64,000 nt of DNA from the NCBI RefSeq assembly GCF_018687785.1, contig NZ_LTBL01000001.1:186001-250000 (forward strand), written 5' to 3'. This document shows positions 49,016-59,848 of this stretch, piece after piece. Both the position numbers and the translations under genes were made by a program. A model generated the notes under the pieces. That model searched no databases, was not told the DNA's origin, and saw only the letters and a list, made by a program, of their open reading frames with translations. The DNA is from Methanovulcanius yangii (GTDB taxonomy: Archaea > Halobacteriota > Methanomicrobia > Methanomicrobiales > Methanomicrobiaceae). Each line of letters starts with the position of its first letter. Positions within the stretch are counted from its first letter, which is position 1.

Positions 49016-50389
49016 ATGAGCAGTGCGCACCCCGTGCAGGAGGAACGGATTCTGCACCTCGTCAACCTCCTTATTCTTGCAACAACGGCGCTCTCCTTTG
49101 CTGTGATCGGGCTCCTTGCCGCAGGAATACTGCCGCTGATGTTCGTTAGCCTGGTGTACCTGCCGGGCCTTCTTCTGACATGGTACTACCGGGAAAAGGG
49201 ATTTCTTGCCGCCACGGGAATTGGTGTTGCGATTCTGGCCATGGAGTTATTCTTCTCCGGCATGTATGATCTCTTCTTAGGGACCACGGTGTTCGTCCTG
49301 CTGTTCATTACCTATCTTGCCATCTGCGGTCTGATGACCATCGTCTCGGTCATGATCCATCGCGAGCATCAGCGGGTTCAGGGCATTTCCGACTCGACGG
49401 GAACGGCACTCATCATCATCGGCAGGGACCGCTCCGTGCGGGTGGTCAACAAGGATTTTGAGGCGCTCTTCGGGTACGGGGCCGAAGAGGTCGTCGGGGT
49501 GATGGGCGTCGATGCCTTCTTCACCAATGAGGGGCGTGCCTTCATATCGCGTGCCCTGGCGCAGGAGAGCGGTGGGCACTCATCGGTCTTTGAAACGAAA
49601 GGACGGACGAAGGACGGCGATGAGATGGACATCCTCGTGACGTTCACGAGATATCCCGCAGACAACGAGGCGGTCATATCGGTGATCGACATCTCGTCGC
49701 GCACCATGGCCGAGACATCGCTTGTCGAGGCGAACCGGAAACTCGCCCTTCTTTCCGGGCTGACGAGGCATGACGTGCACAATCAGCTGGCGGTCATTCT
49801 CGCTTCGGTTGATATCATGCAGGATGGCGGATGCGGGAAGGACGACCCCGTCTGCACGGGTGCCATCTCCGCGATAGGGAGGGCTGCCGAGACCATCCGG
49901 CAGCAGGTCGCATTCATGAAGGATTACGAGGATATCGGGGTCCACACCCCCCTCTGGATGAACGTCCGGGCTGCCTTCGATGCCGCGGCAAAGATCATGC
50001 CGCTGGACCGGCCCGATGTTCGGATCGACGCCGTCGGCGCAGAGGTCGGGATCTTTGTGGACCCGATGTTTGCCCGTGTCGCGCTCAACCTCGTCGACAA
50101 TTCGCTCCGGCACGGGGGTGACTACCTCTCCGCCATCACCGTGCGGGCGGAACCGGTACAGGAAGACGGGACGCTCAGGATCATCTATGAAGACGACGGC
50201 GACGGTGTTGCCGTGGTGGACAAGGAACGGGTCTTTGAGAAAGGGGTGGGAAGCAACACCGGATTCGGCCTCTTCCTCATCCGCGAGGTCCTTGATATCA
50301 CGGGCATCACCATCCGGGAGACGGGGTCGCCGGGGGGCGGTGCCCGTTTCGAGCTCACCATCCCCGAAGGGGGCTGGCGGTCGGCCTGA
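49016..50389 (+). CDS. Membrane sensor histidine kinase with PAS domain
   Basis: A 457-residue kinase. Four N-terminal transmembrane helices (about 13-35, 38-56, 64-80, 88-112) are followed by a PAS domain (about 120-225: ALIIIGRDRSVRVVNKDFEALFGYG). The dimerisation/phosphoacceptor helix has His252 in TRHDVHNQL. The ATPase domain has N-box NLVDNSLRHGG, G1 YEDDGDGV and G2 GFGLFLI. It lacks a receiver domain. ATG 49016 keeps the first helix; ATG 48971, 15 codons upstream and 8 bp after the previous gene, is equally possible. GGAGG at 48984-48988 is too far for either. Confidence 0.9.
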   Translation: MSSAHPVQEERILHLVNLLILATTALSFAVIGLLAAGILPLMFVSLVYLPGLLLTWYYREKGFLAATGIGVAILAMELFFSGMYDLFLGTTVFVLLFITYLAICGLMTIVSVMIHREHQRVQGISDSTGTALIIIGRDRSVRVVNKDFEALFGYGAEEVVGVMGVDAFFTNEGRAFISRALAQESGGHSSVFETKGRTKDGDEMDILVTFTRYPADNEAVISVIDISSRTMAETSLVEANRKLALLSGLTRHDVHNQLAVILASVDIMQDGGCGKDDPVCTGAISAIGRAAETIRQQVAFMKDYEDIGVHTPLWMNVRAAFDAAAKIMPLDRPDVRIDAVGAEVGIFVDPMFARVALNLVDNSLRHGGDYLSAITVRAEPVQEDGTLRIIYEDDGDGVAVVDKERVFEKGVGSNTGFGLFLIREVLDITGITIRETGSPGGGARFELTIPEGGWRSA

Positions 50390-50475
50390 CCGGTGTCTCT
50401 CTGCCTGTGGAAACAGGCGAAACAGGGGGCAAACCTTCACAATCTCAATATACCCCTACATCCTATCACTAAAAC

Positions 50476-51030
50476 ATGAGTGCAGGACTTCTTCTCATAG
50501 ATATCCAGAATGATTATTTCTCCGGGGGGTTGATGGAACTGGTGGGGATGAAAGAAGCGGCCGCACGCGCCTCCTCGCTCCTGAGCGCATTCAGGGAGGA
50601 GGGTCTCCCCGTCATTCACGTTCAGCATCTCTCCACCAATCCGAATGCCGGATTTTTTATTCCCGGCACCATCGGGGCGGAGATCCATCCCCTTGTAATG
50701 CCCTATCCGGAAGAGATCGTCATCGAAAAGCACTTCCCGAACAGCTTCCACAATACCAAACTCGGCGAGGAACTCGCCTGGACGGGAGTCGAAAACCTTG
50801 TTATCTGCGGTGCGATGACGCACATGTGCGTCGATGCGACCACCCGGGCCGCCCGCGACCTCGGGTACGACTGCACCGTGATCGCCGATGCCTGCGCTAC
50901 CTGCGACCTCGAATTCCGGGGGACGCATGTGCCGGCGAATATGGTGCAGGCGGCGTTTCTTGCGGCCATGGAGGTCTACGGCGAGGTCTCGGACACATCG
51001 ACCATCCTGTACCGGCTGAGCGGGATCTGA
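50476..51030 (+). CDS. Isochorismatase-like cysteine hydrolase
   Basis: A 184-residue member of the isochorismatase/nicotinamidase superfamily. The catalytic Asp is in LLIDIQNDYFSGG, Lys in IEKHFPNSF, and Cys in VICGAMTHMCVDATTRAA. The cis-peptide bond GAM and the HMCVD motif are intact. Substrates in the family include nicotinamide, isochorismate, carbamates and ureas; no neighbour narrows the choice. It is followed 13 bp later by a lipoprotein gene on the same strand, probably one transcript. Confidence 0.9.
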   Translation: MSAGLLLIDIQNDYFSGGLMELVGMKEAAARASSLLSAFREEGLPVIHVQHLSTNPNAGFFIPGTIGAEIHPLVMPYPEEIVIEKHFPNSFHNTKLGEELAWTGVENLVICGAMTHMCVDATTRAARDLGYDCTVIADACATCDLEFRGTHVPANMVQAAFLAAMEVYGEVSDTSTILYRLSGI

Positions 51031-51043
51031 AAGGAACGGAGAG

Positions 51044-51502
51044 ATGAGATTATCTGAGCGACGCTTCAGTCTTCTGCTCCTCTGTCTGGTGGTACCGGGA
51101 ATTGCCGTATTCGGTGCGGGATGCCTTGATGGCGGAGACGATGAAGGGGTGACGGACCCCGGCATCGAGGCCTCGTATGAAATTGCGGAGGCGGATGCGA
51201 GGGAAGCCCTGACACAGACCATCGAAGAGGAGATTGCCGCCTCCCCCGCCCTTGCGAATTATTCGGTCGACTACTTCTACGATGGGTCTCCGCTTACGAT
51301 GGTGGGGGGTTCGGGGATGCATCCCGGGACGGAGGACGCATATTATGTCTTCAATTTCCGCCATGAGATGCCGTCCCTGAAAGATCCCGTGAACGTCCGG
51401 GACGAGGTGACGATCACCATCGTCGTCGAGGGCGGCGAGGTGACCGAGCGGATGATTGGGATGGGCGGGATTAACTTAAGTGAGAATGAGAATTTGAAGT
51501 AA
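51044..51502 (+). CDS. Small lipoprotein
   Basis: A 152-residue exported protein: a signal peptide (LLLLCLVVPGIAVFGAGC) with lipobox Cys about 27, then an acidic linker (DGGDDEGVTDPG) and a domain of about 110 residues with SYEIAEADAREALTQTIEEE and TITIVVEGGEVTERM. No family is recognised. GGAACGGAGAG precedes the ATG. It lies 13 bp after the hydrolase gene. The AT-rich zone starts immediately after its stop. Confidence 0.68.
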   Translation: MRLSERRFSLLLLCLVVPGIAVFGAGCLDGGDDEGVTDPGIEASYEIAEADAREALTQTIEEEIAASPALANYSVDYFYDGSPLTMVGGSGMHPGTEDAYYVFNFRHEMPSLKDPVNVRDEVTITIVVEGGEVTERMIGMGGINLSENENLK

Positions 51503-51553
51503 GGATACTAACAGGAGCCAAATTCATATATGAAATATTTAATCTAATTATTT

Positions 51554-52906
51554 CTATTTAAGAATTCCAGTATATTTCATGAACATTATTAGAGAAGTAA
51601 TGAGCAGTGTCAATGATATCATCGATCCAATACTGAGAAAGTGGGACAAATTTTCTTTAAAGAAGAAATATACAAAAGAAAAAATTGAAATTAAAAAGAA
51701 TATTTTAGTATACTCATTACAAAAGTATGCAAAAAACAAAGGTAAGAAGAAAATTAATAATAACCAACCAAAATATGAAAATATTTCCTTATTGGTCCGC
51801 TTTAAGATAATCTCTATCTTATCACTACTTATTTTAGCAGTCCCGTCTAACTCACTTTTATATGGTGTTTCAATTGCTTTCTCTTCTGGTATCAATAAAG
51901 GAGGATAAACTTCTATCTCGGTAGAATAGCTCTCAAATGGATAATAAAATCCATTTGATTTTGGGATGATCCATTCTTTGAAGTCAATTTTACTATTAGC
52001 ACTGATATCTTTTGTTGAATTTATTTGTTCATCGGCAGAATAATATTTGAATTGAATCTTAGATATTTGTGTTTCATTTAAACTGACTGTGATTTCTGGT
52101 AGTACCTTTAAATTTTCAGATATTTTTCCCGGATAAATGTCATCGATTTTAATATCAGCTTTTACAAAAACAGGTCTAAAGTAGATTTCCAGTGATTTTT
52201 CTTCTTTTCCAATAGTTTTCCTTTGAATAATTAAATAATAGGATTCATTAATCTCTCTAAAAATATAATAAAATTCATCTGTATTTTTATTGAAAACTAC
52301 TGCAATACCTTCTCCATAGATATACAGAAAATTCTCAGAAATAATTAGATCAAGAGTATCTTCGATTTTATTTTCTCCAACGAAAATTGGCCACTTTCCA
52401 AGTTCAAATATGAATGGGGAAACGTGGTTAATATTTTCATTTTTAATTTTATATTTGACTTTAAAATTGGCTTGTTTACCAATTTTTTGAGTTAAAAATG
52501 AATTAATCCCATCTGTTCTGGTCTTGTATGTGTTTATAGAAGATGTATTCTGAATCTTATCTTGATCAAAATTTGAAATGGTTGTTTTCTCTTCACTTAA
52601 GTCTGGAAAATTTCCATCATTTCTTTCAGGAGTACCTATTGAAAATGTTGTATTTTCGTCTGTGACAGTTATGCCATACAATAAATATTCGAATTCAATA
52701 TTTTCATCTGTATGATTTAATATGTCCCCTCCGTAGGTGTTTTCGCCTATTTGGTAGGATCCTTGTTGGGACACAATTATTGGTATATCATCATACTGGA
52801 ATACTGGCTTTTCATTTTTATTGTAAATTAAGTTTGGATTTGAAGACGCAGATGCAATCAAGCTAAAAAGAATTATTAAAATCGCAATTGGGGAGTAATA
52901 TTTCAT
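51554..52906 (-). CDS. AT-rich membrane protein, possibly DUF4436-like; likely acquired
   Basis: A 450-residue protein whose codon use is strongly AT-rich, unlike both neighbours. A signal peptide (SPIAILIILFSLIASASS) is followed by a large beta-rich ectodomain (about 20-370) with NxS/T sites. The segment FYYPFESYSTEIEVYP recalls the PFDxY motif of DUF4436-type membrane proteins. Three helices near 380-450 end the chain (GWLLLIFFLPLFFAYF, ISIFSFVYFFF, MISLTLLITSLIMFM). The family is uncertain. It sits alone between GC-rich operons and is a candidate recent acquisition. Confidence 0.72.
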   Translation of the reverse strand: MKYYSPIAILIILFSLIASASSNPNLIYNKNEKPVFQYDDIPIIVSQQGSYQIGENTYGGDILNHTDENIEFEYLLYGITVTDENTTFSIGTPERNDGNFPDLSEEKTTISNFDQDKIQNTSSINTYKTRTDGINSFLTQKIGKQANFKVKYKIKNENINHVSPFIFELGKWPIFVGENKIEDTLDLIISENFLYIYGEGIAVVFNKNTDEFYYIFREINESYYLIIQRKTIGKEEKSLEIYFRPVFVKADIKIDDIYPGKISENLKVLPEITVSLNETQISKIQFKYYSADEQINSTKDISANSKIDFKEWIIPKSNGFYYPFESYSTEIEVYPPLLIPEEKAIETPYKSELDGTAKISSDKIEIILKRTNKEIFSYFGWLLLIFFLPLFFAYFCNEYTKIFFLISIFSFVYFFFKENLSHFLSIGSMISLTLLITSLIMFMKYTGILK

Positions 52907-53000
52907 TATATGCTATATTCTATCAATTAGTATTATAAAATTATTTTGGGTGTGTAAGAATTTAAGATATGCTTTTTTTACAAAAAAAGAGAGTTTTTCT

Positions 53001-54836
53001 TCAGATATACCGCGGCTTCATGGAAAGCCGTGTGGGGGTGTATATCTTGCGGTAGGGCATCCCTGCGATCTCTTCTCTCACCGTCTCGATGAGGTTGACG
53101 GTGGTCAGGTTCTTCTTGAATGGCTTTTTTGGTTCGGAGAGTGCCCGGACGGTGACGGTCAGCTCGCCGGACTCGACCTCGGCGTCGCCGATGACTGCGA
53201 CGTACGGCACCCAGTCCATCCCCGCCTCGCGGACCTTCTTGCCGACGGACTCCTCGCGGTCGTCCCAGTCGCAGCGGACACCGGCGGCGTTCAGCGTGGC
53301 GCAGACATGCTCGGCGTACTCCTGGTGGCGCTCTGCCACCGGCAGGAGACGGACCTGCGTCGGGGCGAGCCAGACGGGGAGCATCGGGACATCCATCGTC
53401 GCGGTCTTCTCGAGGAGGGCGCAGATCACCCGCTCGACCGACCCCGTCGGGGAGCAGTGGAGAATGGGTGGGAAGACTTCGCCGCCCTCGCCGTCATAGT
53501 ATTTGATATCGAAGCGGAGTGCCGACTCGACGTCGATCTGCACGGTCGGGTTCTCGATTGGCCTGCCCTGCCCGTCGATTGCCGCAAGGTCCACCTTGGC
53601 GACCCAGTAGTGAACGCGGTCGGAGAGGATTTCGATGAGCATCGGGACACCGGACTTCTTTACGATGCCCTTCACCCAGTCCTCGTGCTCGGCGTAGAAG
53701 TCCTCCGTGCAGCGGAAGACCGCCGCAAATTCCGTCTCGAGGTCGCGGCCGGTCTGCCATCCCATCATGAGCTGCTCCTCAAAGCAGGTGAGCGTCTGAT
53801 CCATGTCGCGGCAGAGGGTGTGCATATCCGGCATCGTGAAGGCACGGAGGCGTTTTAAGCCGATGCACTCGCCCTTCTGCTCGTGGCGGAACGAGTAGGT
53901 GGAGAGCTCGTACATCTTCATCGGGAGCGTGTTGGGGGAGATGTGCATATCCCGCATGATGGAGAACATCCCGAAGCAGGCGGCAAAACGGAGCATCATG
54001 TTGCGGTTGCCGGACTTGAAGCGGTATTGGCGCTCGCCGAACTTGCCCGCATGCTCATTGATGGCGGCGTCGCCGAGGTCGTACATCACCGGGGTCTCGA
54101 CCGGCATGCCGCCGTAGTCGAGGACGAGGCCCAGCACGTAGTCGGAGAGGAGGTCGCGGACGATCTTGCCGCGGGGCATCCAGCGGTGGTGACCGACATC
54201 GGAGAGCGGTTCGTAGTCGACGAGTTCCTTTGAACGCATCAGGTCACAGTGGAGGGGTTCGCCGCCCTGTTCCACTCCGAGGCCGGTCTCCTTTTTCACC
54301 AGTTTTCCGAGGGGTGTATCATCCGCATACTCAGCGGTGTCCTTCGTCTCCCCGTCCGGCGTCATCACGAAGAAGGTGTGGGTGACCTGCTTTTTGGCCG
54401 GTTTCTCCGCCGCCTCCTCGGGGGTGATCGTCCGGGAAAGCTCTGAGAGCGGGTGGCCCTTGCAGGAGACGGTGAATGATTTGTACCAGCCGAAGGGCGC
54501 ACGTTTGACGGTGAACCCTTCCTGCTCACGGCAAATCTCCTCGATCCTGGTGAGCGCCTGCACCGCCGCCTTGGGCGACGAGAGGTCGTTTGACAGGTGG
54601 GCATAGGGGTAGATCATGATATTGGTCGTGCCCAGTTTTCCCGCAGTCTCGAGAATCTCCGCTGCGGTCTGTGCCGCAACTGCTTCGAGATTGTCTTCGT
54701 CAGCCGTCTCGACGGCACAGAATGCCGTCAGCGCCTCGTCGAGCGCGTCCTCGGGGATGATATCCTCCTCGGCTACCGGGGTCTTTTTCTGAGCCTGGTA
54801 TTGTATGTGATCCGAATGAATGAGCAGAAGTCGCAT
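53001..54836 (-). CDS. thrS: Threonyl-tRNA synthetase (archaeal type)
   Basis: A 611-residue class II synthetase. The N-terminus ([20 protein letters not shown]) is the archaeal D-aminoacyl-tRNA deacylase-like editing domain, which removes serine from tRNA-Thr. The catalytic core follows, with [13 protein letters not shown] (zinc Cys region), motif 2 [10 protein letters not shown] and motif 3 near [11 protein letters not shown]. The C-terminal anticodon-binding domain is [18 protein letters not shown]. The length and layout are normal. It heads a minus-strand block of housekeeping genes. Confidence 0.96.
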   Translation of the reverse strand: MRLLLIHSDHIQYQAQKKTPVAEEDIIPEDALDEALTAFCAVETADEDNLEAVAAQTAAEILETAGKLGTTNIMIYPYAHLSNDLSSPKAAVQALTRIEEICREQEGFTVKRAPFGWYKSFTVSCKGHPLSELSRTITPEEAAEKPAKKQVTHTFFVMTPDGETKDTAEYADDTPLGKLVKKETGLGVEQGGEPLHCDLMRSKELVDYEPLSDVGHHRWMPRGKIVRDLLSDYVLGLVLDYGGMPVETPVMYDLGDAAINEHAGKFGERQYRFKSGNRNMMLRFAACFGMFSIMRDMHISPNTLPMKMYELSTYSFRHEQKGECIGLKRLRAFTMPDMHTLCRDMDQTLTCFEEQLMMGWQTGRDLETEFAAVFRCTEDFYAEHEDWVKGIVKKSGVPMLIEILSDRVHYWVAKVDLAAIDGQGRPIENPTVQIDVESALRFDIKYYDGEGGEVFPPILHCSPTGSVERVICALLEKTATMDVPMLPVWLAPTQVRLLPVAERHQEYAEHVCATLNAAGVRCDWDDREESVGKKVREAGMDWVPYVAVIGDAEVESGELTVTVRALSEPKKPFKKNLTTVNLIETVREEIAGMPYRKIYTPTRLSMKPRYI

Positions 54837-54919
54837 GGTGGTGCTCCTTATAAACGCCTATAAAATTGGTGGTGGTTCGTAATTAGGGTATGGTTTGGAT
54901 TCCCGTCGTGGCCGACTGG

Positions 54920-55474
54920 TTACTGGCGTACGTTGCGGTGATACCGGGACAGGGTCGCCTGCCGCTGGTTGAGGTATTTGGCGTCTCCCTTTGAGCCGTA
55001 GGGCTTTTCGGCACGCTCGGTCGTGTAGAAGACCAGCTGCCCGATGGGCATGCCCGCATAGAGCCGCACCGGCCGCTGGTTCGCATTGGAGATCTCCAGG
55101 GTGATCGTCCCGCAGAATCCCGCATCGATCCAACCACCGGTCTGGTGGAGGGCGATGCCGAGACGGGCGATCGAGGACTTGCCCTCGATCGTCGCCACGA
55201 CATCGTCGGGAAGCCCGATACACTCGAGGGTCTCGGCGAGGAGAAACATGCCCGGGGGGACATCGATGTATTCCGCATGCGTCTCGTGGACGCCCGCCGT
55301 AATTGTCTCCTGGTCATAGGGGTCGATAACGTCATCCGAGTCCTCATACCAGACAAAGTGGTCTCCCAGACGTATGTCAAGAGAATTGGGCTGGACGAAT
55401 TTTCCATCGTATGGGTCGATTTTGATATGGCCCCGTTCGATGCGGTTCTGGATCTGCCAGTCAACGAGAATCAT
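54920..55474 (-). CDS. dcd: dCTP deaminase
   Basis: A 184-residue enzyme of the dUTPase/dCTP deaminase fold that makes dUTP from dCTP for thymidylate synthesis. The characteristic motifs GKSSIARLG and [18 protein letters not shown] are present, with the catalytic Glu in the latter, and MPIGQLVFY follows. It is not clear whether it also has dUTPase activity, as in bifunctional archaeal enzymes. It is separate from thrS by 83 bp. Confidence 0.94.
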   Translation of the reverse strand: MILVDWQIQNRIERGHIKIDPYDGKFVQPNSLDIRLGDHFVWYEDSDDVIDPYDQETITAGVHETHAEYIDVPPGMFLLAETLECIGLPDDVVATIEGKSSIARLGIALHQTGGWIDAGFCGTITLEISNANQRPVRLYAGMPIGQLVFYTTERAEKPYGSKGDAKYLNQRQATLSRYHRNVRQ

Positions 55475-55557
55475 TCAGGTTTAGGTTGTCCGCACTGGTA
55501 AAAAGGAATTCTCTTTGCTGACGCAAATGATGCCCGGCAAGGTGGAGCAGGAGCGCC

Positions 55558-56322
55558 CTATTCCTCTCCATCACCGGAGGGGCAGTCGTCGCCGCTGTCC
55601 TCCCGCCCCTCAGATTCCCCGTGTTTCCATGGTTCGATCATCCATTCAGCGCGTCTGAGGAGCCCGTGCATCGTCGTCACCTCGCGGGGCGTCAGCATCG
55701 TACGGCCGAAGATGCGGCGCATCATCGTCATCGTGTTCGCCCGTTTGTATTCGAAGTGATCCACGAGGTCGAGGAACCTGTCGATGTGGTCGTAGAGGGA
55801 ATCCATCTCCTGGCGCGAGGCGAGCAGATAGTCGCCGCGCGGGAGGTGGGCAAGCTCGTAGCAGACCACCCCTACCGCGTGGGAGATGTTGAGGATGGGA
55901 TATTCCGGTGAGGTGGGGATGGTACAGACGACGTCACACCGGCGCACCTCGTCATTGCCGAGACCCCAGTTTTCCCTGCCGAAGAGGATGGAGACGCGCC
56001 CATCCACCGGCAGGACCATCTCCCGGAGTTCGGCCGGGGTATAGTATGGCATCCGCATGGCATGTGATATCGTCTTGGAGAGTTCGCCGGTGGTTGCGAC
56101 GAGGAGGTTCGACTCTGCGATCACCTCGTCGAGGGATGATACAATCCGGGCACCTTCGAGGACATCGCGGGCGTGCGAGGACCGGGCAATGGCTTCATCG
56201 CCCCATGCCGGAGGGTTGATCATCGTAAGAAGCGTAAACCCAAAATTTTTCATCACCCGGGCGGCAAATCCGATATTCCCCTCATAGAGGGGTTCGACAA
56301 GGACAATTTCAATCTCGGCCAT
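55558..56322 (-). CDS. SPOUT RNA methyltransferase, TrmJ-like
   Basis: A 254-residue methyltransferase of the SpoU/TrmJ type that would 2'-O-methylate RNA, probably tRNA position 32. The N-terminal EIVLVEPLYEGNIGFAARVMKNFG (motif 1), ILFGRENWGLGNDEV (motif 2) and PILNISHAVGVVCYEL (motif 3, trefoil-knot SAM site) are all intact. The C-terminus is a helical extension with a charged tail. It ends 83 bp from dcd and starts 23 bp from the end of the GGGP synthase gene, on the same strand. Confidence 0.9.
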   Translation of the reverse strand: MAEIEIVLVEPLYEGNIGFAARVMKNFGFTLLTMINPPAWGDEAIARSSHARDVLEGARIVSSLDEVIAESNLLVATTGELSKTISHAMRMPYYTPAELREMVLPVDGRVSILFGRENWGLGNDEVRRCDVVCTIPTSPEYPILNISHAVGVVCYELAHLPRGDYLLASRQEMDSLYDHIDRFLDLVDHFEYKRANTMTMMRRIFGRTMLTPREVTTMHGLLRRAEWMIEPWKHGESEGREDSGDDCPSGDGEE

Positions 56323-56345
56323 AAAAAATGAGATCCGGTTTTCGA

Positions 56346-57032
56346 TTATTTGACTGCCTTCACGGTCGCCTTCAGCGCATCGACGCCTTCGTCGTAGACT
56401 GCGTTTCCGACGACGATGGTGTCGGCGTACTGGCCCATCTCCGCCGCCTTTTCGGCGCTATTGATGCCCCCGCCGTAGAAGAGACGGCCTTCTGTGACGA
56501 CGTCCGAGACGGCGCTCACGATCGCCGGGTTGCCGTAGGTGCCCGAGTACTCGATGTACGTGACAGGGAAGCGGAAGTAACGGTCAGCGACCTCCGCATA
56601 TGCCGCCACGTCCTCGGCGGGGAGGTCGCATATGGCCCGGGTAACTTTGCCGACTGAGGAGGCCGGATTGAGCACGATATATGCCTCGGGCACAACCATG
56701 TTCCAGTCGACGGTGTTGTGCCTGACCCAGTACTGGTGTTTGCCGACCATCCAGACCATCTCCGGGGTGTTCAGGACCGATGGTACAAAGAGGCCGTCGA
56801 TTCCGTCCATGATGACGGCTTCGGGGCCCGCCGGTTCCACCACCATCGGAAGGCCGTATTCGCGGACCTGGTCGATAAGTTCTCCAAGGTTTTCCTTTGT
56901 GACATTCAGCGTCCCCGAGAGCATCAGGGCATCGGTCCCGCTCGTTGCGATCTCCTCCGCATCGGCAGAGCTTACGACCTTGTCCGGGTCGAGTTTGGTG
57001 ATATGTCTCCATTTCGTCCAGTCAATCTTCAT
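56346..57032 (-). CDS. Geranylgeranylglyceryl phosphate synthase (PcrB-like)
   Basis: A 228-residue TIM-barrel prenyltransferase that links geranylgeranyl diphosphate to sn-glycerol-1-phosphate, the first ether-bond step of archaeal lipids. The substrate-binding sequences [49 protein letters not shown] and [10 protein letters not shown] are all present. The length is normal for the group. It lies 14 bp after the end of topA's coding sequence on the same strand and may be co-transcribed. Confidence 0.94.
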   Translation of the reverse strand: MKIDWTKWRHITKLDPDKVVSSADAEEIATSGTDALMLSGTLNVTKENLGELIDQVREYGLPMVVEPAGPEAVIMDGIDGLFVPSVLNTPEMVWMVGKHQYWVRHNTVDWNMVVPEAYIVLNPASSVGKVTRAICDLPAEDVAAYAEVADRYFRFPVTYIEYSGTYGNPAIVSAVSDVVTEGRLFYGGGINSAEKAAEMGQYADTIVVGNAVYDEGVDALKATVKAVK

Positions 57033-57046
57033 AGCAATCTTTCCTC

Positions 57047-59842
57047 TCAGAGCGCCTCCTGAAAGGCACGTATCTTCTCTGCCGGTATGCCGGTCATCTG
57101 TGCTGTCTTCTCCGGGTCGGCGGCCGCAAGACCCTCTGCATCGTAGATGCCCGCCATGGAGAGGTGAAGGAGCGCCGCCTCCCCAAGGCCGGGAATGGCA
57201 AGAAGCTCCTTTCTTCCGGCATCGACCATCTTCTGCGTCACTTTTTCCGGTGTGGCGACCCCCATCCCCTCGCAGACTGCGGCGGCATGTTTTCTGGCCG
57301 TCTCCACCTTGATACCTGAAGCTGCGGAGAGGTAGGCCGGGTGAAGGGCACAGAAATCGGCCGGGGTGGTGATCCCTGCTGCCATGTACTTCTTGAGACT
57401 GACTGCAGGGACGCCGTACTCCCTCAGAAGCCTCGTATTGTGCTCACCACGGACCTCTGAGAGGAGGCTCTCCGCCTCGGCTTCCGAGAGGTGCATCTTT
57501 GTAAGGGAGGCCGTATCCATCGCCGCGAGGGTGCCGATGTCATTGATTCCTGCATCGATAAGGGCGGATGTGACCTTGGCAGGACTCCTGCCCCGGCGGG
57601 GAACAACGTGTTTGCGAACGAATTTTTTCATCTCGGTGCGGCGCCGCATCACCTCAAGGACATCCTCGGCCTCCGCCTGGAGTTTCGACGTCATGGCGGC
57701 GTCGGTGCCGAGTGCGTCCGCGACCTCTCCGGCGGGGCAGTTTGCGACATCGTACACGCTGTAGATATGTGCCGCATGCAGGCGTTCGATCATCCCATCA
57801 TCGACCGATGGCATCATCTTCAGCCCTTCACGGTTCGAATCGATATGGTTACAGAGCGGACAGCCGATCTCCCACGGCCGCGCCCCTTTGCGAATCAGCC
57901 GGATATGCCGCAGGCCGTGAACCGGGCAGACATCATTCTCCCGGATGGCGGTGCCCCAGTTTGCCGAGGGAAGGCCGATGTTGAAGGTACAGTCGGGATA
58001 GCCGGTGCACCCGATGAACTGGGACATGCCCTTCGTCTGCCGGATCATCAGATCCCTGCCGCAGACCGGACAGGGGCCGATGATCTTCTCCTCATCGGTG
58101 CGTTCCATGATCTCGCTGCCGATGTCGCATTCATGGGCCTCGAGGCGGTCGAAGACCAGGTGCAGCATCTCTTTCGATTCGGTGATGACATCGCCCGATG
58201 CCCGCTTTGCCCCCTTGATATCCTCCATGTGGTTTTCAAGGGTGCTCGTCATCTCTGGTTTGGTGATCATTGAGGCATAGTGTTCGAGTGCGTCGGTGAC
58301 ACCGCGCCCGACGAGGGTTGGGCGGAGGGGGGCTCCTTCGATATACCGGCGGCCGATGAGCTTGCCAATCACCTCATGACGGGTTGACTTCGTCCCGAGG
58401 CCCAGCTCCTCCATCGTCTGGATGAGCTTTGCCTGCGAATAGCGCGGAGGTGGAGTAGTCTCCTTCTGTTCGTTCAGCACTCCGAGGATGGGAAGGCGCT
58501 CACCCTCTTCAAGGCGGGGGAGCACTGTTTCCTTCGCCTCGCTGTAGGTGTAGACATGCCGGTATCCTTCCTCAGCGAGCCTTGATCCGGTGGCAGTGTA
58601 TTCCTCGCCGCCTGCATCGAAGAGATACTTGAGCGTTGTCCATCGTGCATCCGGCGAGAGTGTTGCAAGGAACCGGCGGACGATCAGTTCATAGACCTTC
58701 CACTGGTCGGGGGTAAGGGCGCTCTCCCTTGCCGCACCAGTCGGGTGAATCGGCGGGTGGTCGGTGGAGGACTTCTTCCCCCGCGTCGGCTGCGGTCGCC
58801 TGTGTGCCAGGGTCCACTCCACATCGCGGGAAAATGTGGTCTTTTTCAGTTCTTTGAGGACTCCATCGAGATCCAGGGATGCAGGGTAGACCGTATTGTC
58901 TGTCCTCGGATACGAGATGTACCCGTTCATATAGAGGTCTTCTGCGATGCGCATCGCATTCGCCGCTGAGATGCGCATCCGCGAGGCCGCGACGATAAAC
59001 GAGGTAGTATCAAATGGTGCGGGGGCACGATCCGTCCGGGTGCCCTCCTTGACGCTCATAACCGTCAGGGGCTCTGTTGTCCGTACCTCTGCTGCTTGTG
59101 CCTCATCCTGGTCCCAGAACTTGTCGTGGGTGTGCCTGGCCTCGAAGGCGTAGGTCGCCTTCCCGGTCTCGAGCGAGAGCATCCAGTAGGGTTCCGGGAC
59201 GAAGGCTTCGATCTCCTTCTCGCGGTCCACGATCATGGCGAGGACCGGGCTCTGGACGCGGCCCACCGAGAGGATGTTCGCACCGCCCCGTTTGGCGGCG
59301 ATGGAGATGAAGCGGGTCAGGGATGCACCCCATATCAGGTCGATCAGCTGCCGGGTCTCGCCTGCCGCCGCAAGATCGAAGTCAATCTCTGCAGGGCTTT
59401 CGAATGCCTGGTTGATTTCATGCGGCGTAATGGCGGAGAACCGGGCCCGCTGGACCGGGACCTTTGGATTTGCGCTGACAACAAGTTCATAGGCCTCCTT
59501 TCCGATGAGCTCTCCTTCACGGTCAAAATCCGTGGCTATGGTGACCTTTTCCGCATGACGGGCGAGCTTTTTTATGAGTCCGACAATCTTCTTCTCGGTC
59601 GGTTTTTTCACCGTCCCGGCATCGATAAGGGTGCGTGGGGTGTTGACCTCGCTTCGCCAGTTGCTGTAGCCCGGTTCAAAGTCGATCTCGACGACATGAC
59701 CCCTCAGTCCCAGCGCGACGGCATCGTCAAAGCGGTAGGTATTAACCCCGTTCTCTTTTCCGGTTTTGACCTTCTCTTTTCCAGCAAGGATGGTTGCGAT
59801 TCTCTGTGCTGCGATGTTCTTCTCTGCAATGATCAGATGCAT
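57047..59842 (-). CDS. topA: DNA topoisomerase I (type IA)
   Basis: A 931-residue type IA topoisomerase. The Toprim domain is at the start ([16 protein letters not shown], then the [10 protein letters not shown] acidic motif). The catalytic tyrosine is in [13 protein letters not shown], with [12 protein letters not shown] downstream. The C-terminus has zinc motifs (CPVCGRDLM...CTGYPDC; CPVHG...CPLC). An unusually long tail (about 690-931) of repeated helix-hairpin-helix units ([52 protein letters not shown]) may add DNA binding. gatB ends 6 bp upstream on the same strand. Confidence 0.95.
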   Translation of the reverse strand: MHLIIAEKNIAAQRIATILAGKEKVKTGKENGVNTYRFDDAVALGLRGHVVEIDFEPGYSNWRSEVNTPRTLIDAGTVKKPTEKKIVGLIKKLARHAEKVTIATDFDREGELIGKEAYELVVSANPKVPVQRARFSAITPHEINQAFESPAEIDFDLAAAGETRQLIDLIWGASLTRFISIAAKRGGANILSVGRVQSPVLAMIVDREKEIEAFVPEPYWMLSLETGKATYAFEARHTHDKFWDQDEAQAAEVRTTEPLTVMSVKEGTRTDRAPAPFDTTSFIVAASRMRISAANAMRIAEDLYMNGYISYPRTDNTVYPASLDLDGVLKELKKTTFSRDVEWTLAHRRPQPTRGKKSSTDHPPIHPTGAARESALTPDQWKVYELIVRRFLATLSPDARWTTLKYLFDAGGEEYTATGSRLAEEGYRHVYTYSEAKETVLPRLEEGERLPILGVLNEQKETTPPPRYSQAKLIQTMEELGLGTKSTRHEVIGKLIGRRYIEGAPLRPTLVGRGVTDALEHYASMITKPEMTSTLENHMEDIKGAKRASGDVITESKEMLHLVFDRLEAHECDIGSEIMERTDEEKIIGPCPVCGRDLMIRQTKGMSQFIGCTGYPDCTFNIGLPSANWGTAIRENDVCPVHGLRHIRLIRKGARPWEIGCPLCNHIDSNREGLKMMPSVDDGMIERLHAAHIYSVYDVANCPAGEVADALGTDAAMTSKLQAEAEDVLEVMRRRTEMKKFVRKHVVPRRGRSPAKVTSALIDAGINDIGTLAAMDTASLTKMHLSEAEAESLLSEVRGEHNTRLLREYGVPAVSLKKYMAAGITTPADFCALHPAYLSAASGIKVETARKHAAAVCEGMGVATPEKVTQKMVDAGRKELLAIPGLGEAALLHLSMAGIYDAEGLAAADPEKTAQMTGIPAEKIRAFQEAL

Positions 59843-59848
59843 GCGCAG

